DNA from: Tetracentron sinense | Lineage: Eukaryota; Streptophyta; Magnoliopsida; Trochodendrales; Trochodendraceae | Reading direction: 5' to 3' | Length of the DNA: 64,000 nt | Assembly: GCA_015143295.1 (NCBI GenBank) | Contig: CM026551.1 | Location: 10,374,499-10,438,498, forward strand | Part shown: positions 56,701 through 64,000 of the stretch, piece after piece | Numbering within the stretch: the first letter of the stretch is position 1 | How the letters are laid out: each line of letters opens with the position of its first letter | Notes under the pieces: model-generated | Seen by the model: the letters and a program-made list of their open reading frames with translations, nothing else | What the model was told of the DNA's origin: nothing | Database searches by the model: none | Translations under genes and position numbers: made by a program

Positions 56701-58962
56701 TCCTCAAATTAAAATTTTATTTATTTATAATTATGATCTTATATAAGTCTGTTTCATGACAGGGTTTGGTATCATTATCATTATCATCATATCTTTTCTT
56801 ACTCAAGCCTAGTGGTTGTGGGGATGGACAATCTCCATGTGGGTCCCATCCGGGTTTTGCGATCGGGTTGTTTTACCTCTCTATCTACCTGATTGCCCTA
56901 GGAAATGGAGGCTACCAACCTAATATTGCTACATTTGGGGCTGATCAGTTTGATGAAGAGGACCCTAAGGAAGGACACTCAAAGGTGGCCTTTTTCAGCT
57001 ACTTCTACTTGGCTTTGAACCTTGGATCCCTCTTTTCAAACACCGTATTGGGATATTTTGAGGATGAAGGGATATGGGCCCTAGGGTTTTGGGTGTCTAG
57101 TGGCTCTGCTTTTATAGCATTGATCTTGTTTCTTGGTGGGACCCCAATGTATAGGCACTTCAAGCCAAGTGGCAACCCTTTCTCTAGGTTTTGCCAAGTG
57201 GTGGTTGCTGCATCAAAGAAGTGGAAGGTCAAGATGCCGCCAGGTGGAGATGATCTGTATGAAATGGATGCAAAGGATTGCTCCATCAATGGGGGTAGAA
57301 AGATACTACACACCCAGGGATTCAAGTAAGTTAAGAACTTATTTTCATAGATTTATTGTCACATTATAATATTCATTTCATATTTCTCACATAAATGCCA
57401 GTTTTTTGGTAGCTTGGAAATACATCAGGTTATTTATAATGTTCCAACACAGTGGGCCCATAATATTCAACCATGGTATGGGTACAAACATGTCGGGTCG
57501 GGGACTGTGTGTGTATATATATATATATATGTTGATTCCTATCATAAGAATTATGCAGTAGTAATATTATTATTGATTGAAAGGTAACCTTTATGTCTAA
57601 ATTCAACATTATTGAGAAAGAATCAAGGAGCAATTGCTAGTAGATTCCTTCCATAAGAGAGAATATCTTTCACCCACTCATCTTAAGAATCTTTGAAAAA
57701 TGTTGCGATCTTTGTATAATTGGATGAACAAATGGAAATGTGTGTATGAAAAGATGCCTGTGATAACTTGGCTACATGCCGCGATCTTTGTAGACATTGA
57801 CTCCTGTAGAGGGGAGTTATGATGCGAGTCTTAGGTGGTCCAGATTGAAATTTTGAACTGATCAAATTGGATATAAAGTGCTGTTAGAAGTGTTGCAATC
57901 ACAATCCCATTTCTATTGCCTAGTGAATTAGTTGCATAACTGCAAGTAAAAATGAAAATTAGAAGGAGAATGTTTTTCGCTTGGATTCTTACAAAGTAAA
58001 ACCCGTCCAATGAGTTAAAAATAAAAAAATAAAAATAACCCTTCCATTGTACAATACTAACTCATGTTCATCTATATCATGCTAGATTCTTGGACAGAGC
58101 AGCAATTATCACATCTAAGGACTTCACCCTACAGGAGCAAGGTCTTCAGAGTCCATGGCATCTCTGCACAATTACACAAGTCGAAGAAGTGAAATGCATA
58201 CTGAGACTCCTCCCAATTTGGCTATGCACAATACTCTACTCAGTGGTTTTCACTCAGATGGCTTCCCTGTTCGTGGAACAAGGTGCAGCCATGAAAACTA
58301 CTATTTCGAACTTCCGAATCCCTCCTGCAAGCATGTCTAGCTTTGATATTATTAGTGTAGCAGTTTTCATTTTCTTCTACCGGAGAATTCTTAATCCACT
58401 TGTTGGTAGACTGAGAAAGACAAATCCTAAAGGGCTTACTGAGCTTCAGAGAATGGGAATTGGCCTCATTATAGCAATAATAGCCATGATTTCAGCTGGA
58501 ACTGTGGAATCCTACAGACTAAAGTATGCCAAGAAAGATTGCACCCATTGCGAAGGATCTAGTTCTTTGAGCATCTTCTGGCAAATTCCTCAGTATGTGT
58601 TTATAGGAGCGTCGGAGGTATTCATGTATGTGGGTCAATTGGAGTTCTTCAATGGACAAACACCGGATGGATTGAAGAGCTTCGGCAGCGCTCTTTGGAT
58701 GACGTCTATCTCGCTTGGGAACTATGTGAGTAGCTTGCTTGTGACCATGGTCATGAAAATCTCCACTAAAGGTCATATGCCAGGATGGATACCTGGAAAC
58801 CTTAACAAAGGTCACCTAGACAGATTTTACTTCTTCTTAGCAATTTTGACATCCCTTGACTTCGTGGTTTACATGGCATGCGCTAAGTGGTACAAGTGTA
58901 TCAAGTTGGAAGGGAAATGCGGAGACGTGGACACCGATAAGCACGACAACTTTAGAGTCTAA
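53776..58962 (+). CDS. NPF7.3: NPF (NRT1/PTR family) transporter, NPF7.3/NRT1.5-like
   Basis: Five exons join without a break: 53776-53802, 54019-54163, 56013-56230, 56763-57325 and 58086-58962, totalling 1830 nt (609 residues). All introns are GT-AG. The protein starts MASLEVSKEG and has DGTVDQLGRPAIRR before the first membrane segment. Then follow NQGLATLAFFGVGVNLVLFL, SKWTGTVYIFSLVGAFLSDS, GRYKTCAIFQVIFVI, YQPNIATFGADQFDEEDP and the PTR signature FFSYFYLALNLGSLFSNTVL. A cytosolic loop leads to QVEEVKCILRLLPIWLCTI, VFTQMASLFVEQGAAM, IFWQIPQYVFIGASEVFMYV and MPGWIPGNLNKGHLDRFYFF near the C-terminus. By eye it is closest to Arabidopsis NPF7.3 (NRT1.5), known for root xylem loading of nitrate and for potassium release; function here is inferred. 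The usual ExxER/K motif of helix 1 is replaced by QGLAT (residues 60-64). The first exon codes only nine residues. Confidence 0.93.
54164..56012 (+). other. Intron 2 of the NPF7.3-like gene, 1.85 kb
   Basis: Contains an A-run (54185-54199), the GATCAA hexamer repeat, a TA microsatellite near 54936-54957 and fragments rich in GGGTC/GACCC words, which suggest a small eroded MITE (about 54835-55190). No gene inside. Confidence 0.8.
54788..54835. repeat. (GATCAA)n hexanucleotide repeat
   Basis: About six GATCAA units preceded by two GATCAT units, within intron 2 of the NPF gene. Confidence 0.92.
57326..58085 (+). other. Intron 4 of the NPF7.3-like gene
   Basis: 760 bp, starting GTAAGTTAAG and ending CATGCTAG. 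It carries a short (TA)n near 57513-57530. Splitting an AAA codon between exons 4 and 5 fits the family sequence (FKFLDRAA). Confidence 0.85.
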
Positions 58963-59006
58963 TATATATGATTCCACAATGAGTAATGTGAAGGAATATG
59001 TTACAT

Positions 59007-59021
59007 AATAAAATGAATAAA
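59007..59021 (+). promoter_or_regulatory. Candidate poly(A) signals of the NPF7.3-like gene
   Basis: AATAAA occurs at 59007-59012 and again at 59016-59021, about 45-60 bases after the stop codon. Confidence 0.5.
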
Positions 59022-59399
59022 AGGTGAGATGGGGGTGTGGTGATACACACTCAACTGATTGTATGAAAGTAGGGAAACACATTTTCACTAAACTCTCTTA
59101 CACCCCTTTTCAGTAACCCTATCACACCTAACTCACTCAACTTGGTTGATTACATGGTGGTTTGAAGAGGTGGGTGGTGTTGATTAAGGTCTTTTAGGTC
59201 TTCTTACCACATTCTCATTTGTTGATTCTGTTGCTAGGCATAGAATTAGCATATGTTGTAGAGAGTTCAAATGTGAATGAAAGTCTTTCCTACATATGAG
59301 AGCTTGTCTGAACAACAATAGAAATGAATGTCCTTCCTCCAAACTTCAAACTACAAGATCTTGTAAGGCATCCAAGCCCCATCATAAACTACCATGTGA
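59022..59399. other. Downstream flank of the NPF gene
   Basis: No gene seen. It ends with the left target duplication of the following SINE. Confidence 0.5.
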
Positions 59400-59576
59400 C
59401 ACGGCCTGGGAATAGCCCAGTGGTAGGTGTATCCCTTTTTTAGAAAGGAGGTTCTAGGATCCATTTCCGAGAGTGTGAGAGTGTTGTACTCTCCACCAGC
59501 CCTTAACTTAGAACATATACTAACTTCTAACCGGGGTTGCGGCCTAACTGCGTGTCTCAATACCCAAAAATAAAAA
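59400..59576 (+). mobile_element. SINE family 1, copy 3
   Basis: A perfect target duplication AACTACCATGTGA lies at 59387-59399 and 59578-59590. The insert has an A-box-like TAGCCCAGTGGTAGGTG, a B-box-like GGATCCATTTCCGAGAG, the body GTACTCTCCACC and GGGTTGCGGCC, and an A-rich tail. It is collinear with 10721-10893 and with the inverse of 46617-46782. Confidence 0.92.
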
Positions 59577-59590
59577 AAACTACCATGTGA

Positions 59591-60113
59591 TATTGGAATC
59601 TAATTTAAATTGCACATTTCATCAAACTACCAAGTCTAATCACACATGTTCTATCATCACGCGTCTCATAATATCAACATGCATATCAATGACCATGCAT
59701 GTACAATATGAAAAAAATATCGTATGTATAATATATATTGATTTTAAAACATGAGTGTTTGCTAAAGTGCACATGAGGTGTATGAAAGTGTAGTGCAAAT
59801 ACGTTTTACCCAAAAAATTGAGGCTTTCTTTCGTCTAAATTTATTCATCAGCCGTGGTTGTTACTTGTTCAAGAGCTTGTAGCTATGTGATCCAACATCC
59901 CACTTGGATATAAGCCCGAGATGTGACTATTCTAATGATCTTAAACCCATAGAGGTTATGTGTCTTTTAAATCCCTCCGTTGATCATGTGATTTTTGTCA
60001 ATGGATCCGCAACCATCTCTATAATAGAGATATCTATTACCTAATACTAAGACAAAATGTTTTCTCCCCTCCTCCTTTTGCCATGTCATCAACCTCACTC
60101 TTCCCTAAGCTAT
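59591..60113. other. Intergenic, no gene seen
   Basis: AT-rich sequence without recognised features. Confidence 0.5.
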
Positions 60114-60300
60114 TTCAATCTATCTCCCGAAGCGTTGCAATTGTAAGACTGGATGCAACGTTTACCTCTCTGTTCTCACCCCTCTTTTTTTGTTCAATCT
60201 ATCTCCTGAAGCGTTGCAATTGTAGGACTGGATGCAACGTTTACCTCTCTGTTCTCACCCCTCTTTTTTTGTGTATCACGATTGGATGCAACGTTTCTAC
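60114..60300. repeat. Tandem repeat of about 79 bp, 2.3 units
   Basis: Units start TTCAATCTATCTCCCGAAGC (60114) and TTCAATCTATCTCCTGAAGC (60193). A third keeps only GATTGGATGCAACGTTT. The two full units differ at very few positions, so the duplication is recent. Confidence 0.92.
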
Positions 60301-60404
60301 CATGCACCACTTCTCTTCCTTTTTCTATCTCAATGATCAATTATCTATCTTTCCTCCATCAGCACTCTACTTATCATTTTACTTCACGCTGCTCTCTCTC
60401 TCTA

Positions 60405-60690
60405 TAAGTGAAATCGAGTGAACCTGGGAGGACGGTTGCGGTGTGGCGGGGCAGCGACCGGTTTTTTTTCATCTCGCCTATGATGTTCCCAGCAAGTATT
60501 TTCATCTATCGCTCTTGGTTTTTTAAGACAACTCTGCTCTCTCTCTCTCTCTCTCTCTCTCTAAATGAAGTCGAGTGAACCAGGGAGGACGGTAAAGTGG
60601 CAGCGATTAGTTTTCCTTTCATCTAGCCGGCGACGCTTCTAACAAGTACTTTTACCTATTTGTCTTGGTAATTTTTTTTTTACAACTCTG
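60405..60690. repeat. Direct duplication of about 165 bp around a CT microsatellite
   Basis: Both copies have a CTCTCTCTAT/A tract, AA(A/G)TCGAGTGAACC(T/A)GGG, GGCAGCGA and a CTCTTGG/GTCTTGG end. A (CT)n run at about 60537-60561 lies at the start of the second copy. Confidence 0.8.
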
Positions 60691-61069
60691 GTATAACAAG
60701 CAATTTGAACTAATTAGGTTGATGAACCCCACTGGTTTCCCATTTTTCTGCATGCAGGTTCACTTTCTGTCAAATATCTAATCCCCATTCTTTTGTACAA
60801 TTAAGCATAACCCTTTATGTTTTTTGTTCTTTACCAACGATCTCAGAACACTAATTTTTTTTTTGCAATAGACAATACTAGAAACATCAGAACCAACATT
60901 CTAAATAATCAAATTGCATAACACCTTATATTTTGATCGCCACATTTTGGACCATCTCCACTTCTTGCATGTATTTTCCATTATTTTCTCTCTCCACCCC
61001 CTCTCTCTCTCTCTCTATTTGTACTTGATCCTATTAAACCCATTAACCATTTTTAAGAAAAACCTTTAA

Positions 61070-61235
61070 CTCTTTTTAATAACTCTATACCCTTAGGGTT
61101 AAGAGCCAATGTTAGATAGTTTAACCCTACGGGTTATTAATCTTAACCATGGTTGATGGATGGGGGTTAACAAAGCCACATACTGACCTGTGGGTGCGAT
61201 TGAACTATTTCGACTTCAATCGAGATTGATTCTTT
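61070..61235. repeat. Core-module repeat fragment
   Basis: GAGCCAATGTTAGATAGTTT, TTAATCTTAACCATGG, ACCTGTGGGTGCGATTGAAC and a degenerate TCAATCGAGATTGATTC end match the right half of the 3970-4346 family. Confidence 0.7.
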
Positions 61236-63209
61236 GGGAGACAACGTAGTGTTGTAGAGGATTGTGGTCTTTGAATTTTGATAAGCATCTGGGTTCTATA
61301 TTCTATATATATAAGGAATACCATTAGCTACATACACATTATTCTATCCCATTCATGAGATTACACATGGGTTCTCATATTTAATAAAAATGGACACATC
61401 TTGGTCCATATTTGAAAACATATCTGTGCAATAATAAGTTTTTCGTTTCTTGGCTAAAAGTAATGAGTGGCTGACGCTGATAGTAATTCTAGCCCACCCT
61501 TAAATCATTAACTGTTTGAGTGTTGCCCCCAATTCACATGTATATTTTGGTTAAGGCATTTAAGCAACCTGATTCAATGACCCATCCAATCGATCTGATT
61601 CTTCTTTAACTTCATGTCTTTGAAATTACAATGAATCTCATATGCGAAAAGAAAAATAAAAAACATAGCAAACACCCAATAACTATACGCTTATAGGTGT
61701 ATCATTGCGCAATCTGAAAGTATGCTTGAGCATGAAATTACTCAATAGCATTTGTCATTTGTTATGATTATTTCTCAATTTTTTTCCTCTTCTATTATTA
61801 GAAAGCGGCAATATATAATGAAAATAAAATGCAATTGTTACCATTTTCTTAGTGCTCTCTTTCTAATTTTTTTTGTTTTTAGATTTTATCACAGATGCAA
61901 TTTGGATTATATTTTCATCTACCTTAAACTTATTTCGACTTATTTATTTACGCTTCTTTAGTTTGCTTTTTTTTTTTTTTTATTGACAGACAATTGCATT
62001 AGCATCAAGATCCAGTATTAATGGAAAGGTATTTAACTTATATTTTTCTTCACACATAGACTTCATATACACATGAATATCCTCACTTTTCCTACTAAAT
62101 GTTTATTCCACAAGATATGTTTCACAAAATTAGCCATGCAATATTTTAAGCCTCCTAATTATTTAAGCTTTACATTCATGCATTGTATGGGGGTAAAATC
62201 TATACTATATAATAAATCTATAAGATGGGCTGCCTGCATGACATCCCTCTTTGTTTCTTATTTCCAATTTACTGCTACCACAGTGGTTCTCTTTTCTTTC
62301 TCTCACACGACTCTTCCTACGAGTTTCCACTACCTCAACCAATACACCTGTTCATTTGAAATATTTAGAATTTTTTCAAAATCTTAAAGAGTTTTTCGTT
62401 ACAATGCTCACTTTTGTCAGAGACGTCGGATGGCCTCAAGAGATAAAATGACGTTTATCATAAAACTACATATGAAGAGTTGTGACTTTACAGTCGCCAC
62501 TGTAAACTCACACCCATTCCTCTTCCTTTATTACAAAACCTTCTATCTGAACCGGTACATCCAATGCTTGACTTTATACATGAATCTTTTGTACGATATT
62601 CTTTTGGAAAATCATATACAAGAAGCATACCCTATTCTCATCTCACCAGAGTTCCGCCTCTCTTCAAGGTTCTCTTCATTATAAGCATTTGGTTTACGCA
62701 GCAATCAGATATCTCTTTCCTTTGTTTCAAGGTTAGTCTCACCACCACCCTCTCACTATACTCTTTAGAGAAATTACCACAGGTATTATAATTGACTGTT
62801 TCGGACAATCAAATGTAACCAGACACTCCATTCTTACCCAAAATAAAATAAAATTCAACATCCCATTCCCATGCCACTTTCACTTCCCTAATCTTCTCTT
62901 CAATTTCCCAAAACACACCATTAGCCCTACCCATAGATTGCCCACCTTCTTTTATAGTTCAGGCAGGAGCCAACAAATCCAACTCCTCTCTCTCATTGCA
63001 TAATCGTCTCCTCCTCAAGTGCAACCTAGCAAAAGATTTATGAGAAGACCAGAGAGAGCAAAACAAATAAAGAGAAATATGGCTCAAGATCATGAAAAGT
63101 CAATATTCATTTTTAGTGTACATGTAGGGGCACTGTTTTAATTAATTAGCTATACTTGGGTGTTTTGCAAACACTTTCTCTACATATTTACAAACAAACA
63201 TACCACCGT
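61236..63209. other. Intergenic, no gene supported
   Basis: Several open frames of 65-105 codons occur between 61752 and 62791, but none shows a recognisable domain, and they overlap each other in different frames. A purine-rich stretch with ATGGCTCAAGATCATG near 63080 is followed by a stop after about 16 codons. Confidence 0.5.
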
Positions 63210-63241
63210 CCTATGCAAAAGGACTTTGCTACTGAGACCAT

Positions 63242-63358
63242 GTTAGGGGCCGAGACCTAGCGCCCCAACACGGGATCTCGGGTAGAGCCCATCTTCATAT
63301 GATGGGCCCCCGCTTGAGATCCTATGTTGGGGTGCGAGGTCTCGGTCTCGACCCTAAC
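63242..63358. repeat. Long hairpin (foldback) repeat
   Basis: GTTAGGGGCCGAGACCTAGC and CGCCCCAACACGGGATCTC are repeated inverted as GAGATCCTATGTTGGGGTGC and GAGGTCTCGGTCTCGACCC. The loop is GCCCATCTTCATATGATGGGC, itself a palindrome. The right arm has an extra GAGACC. Confidence 0.85.
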
Positions 63359-63402
63359 ACGATCCTAATTGCATTTCCCCATGCAAAAGGACATTGCTAC
63401 TG

Positions 63403-64000
63403 CATAAGTTGGTCCTAATACTAAGTCACACAGTTTGATGACGTTGCTACTTAAATTGGGGTTTTTCCTAAAATTGATTACTTGGTTAGAAACGTTAGCT
63501 TGACCAACAATTGAATCAATGTATGTATTGCTTACTATACACTCAATATAATTTTCTAATTTTGTAATGCCAATATTAGTTTTTGGATTACTGTTTACAA
63601 TTAGAATTATGTTTTATGTAACCTAATCACAATATATTTGATATATTTTTAATTTCGTTAAGTAACTAACAATTTCATTCTATGTTTATGAATTAGGAAT
63701 TTCATAGTAGAAATGAATGTACATGCATTAAAAAAAAAGGCAACGTACGATTGCGGCTATTCAAATATGGATGGGGTGGATCAGTTACAATAAACACATC
63801 AATGTTTGCAAATGTTATTTTAAGGGAGTGGCAAAAACAGTCATACAAACAGTATGTAATTGTTGTTTTTTGACTAAATTTATTCATACTCATAATCAAA
63901 ATAATAAAACCTCATTCAATTTTAATTTCTCAGGAATAAGATTACCTTTTGCGCACATAAAGATCATATGGATGTATGCTCTATTAATATTATATTTGTT
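63403..64000. other. AT-rich window end, no gene seen
   Basis: No exon or element end was recognised. Confidence 0.5.

Noticed and set aside
62073-62791. Overlapping 65-105 codon open frames as a gene
   Set aside because: No domain, no consistent frame and no splice structure that joins them convincingly.

Overview
The window is nuclear DNA of a flowering plant, probably a eudicot. This rests on intron-containing genes with GT/AG splice sites, plant-type proteins (an NPF7.3/NRT1.5-like transporter and the end of an AGD8/9/10-type ARF-GAP), plant transposons and very AT-rich intergenic sequence. I cannot name the species. A run of exactly 100 N (33752-33851) marks a scaffold gap, so the two sides may not be truly adjacent.

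Only three host genes can be supported. (1) 4616-5519 (+): the last three coding exons of an ARF GTPase-activating protein; no upstream exons were found in the first 4.6 kb. (2) 13992-14555 (-): a small plant-specific Cys-rich protein of unknown function, recognisable end to end but broken by three single-base shifts. (3) 53776-58962 (+): a complete five-exon NPF (NRT1/PTR) transporter of 609 codons, closest by eye to NPF7.3/NRT1.5, with a TATA box and candidate poly(A) signals.

The rest is mobile DNA and its remains. The largest item is a full-length Ty3/gypsy retrotransposon of the Tat type at 17287-29128 (minus sense), with 955/956 bp LTRs, 5-bp target duplication GCATG, PBS, PPT, gag, protease, RT, two RNase H domains and integrase. 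A probable 2.3 kb solo LTR lies at 42728-45034, other LTR remnants at 35030-36925, and a 5'-truncated LINE at about 15830-16824. DNA elements are abundant: hAT-type with 8-bp target duplications (1493-2105, 2417-2646, 42133-42624, 50588-50812), Mutator-like with 9-bp duplications (3970-4346, 6394-6613, 14886-15189, 48465-49195), a long-inverted-repeat element with an internal tandem array (7999-9469), and CACTA-like remnants. Two SINE-like families with tRNA-type promoters are present, the first in three copies with target duplications of 13-14 bp in two of them, plus an unclassified 155-bp retroposon with a 15-bp duplication.

Two themes stand out. First, one short core sequence (consensus around GTGAATCTTAACCACAGTT, often ending in a CACGTG G-box) recurs inside elements with different ends and different target-duplication lengths. 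Second, the two LTRs of the Tat element differ almost only by 1-2 bp indels, and its coding frames are broken by the same kind of change. Unpolished long-read indel errors in repeats explain this better than age. I found no evidence for a wholly new biological system; the shared core module and the unclassified retroposon are the nearest candidates.
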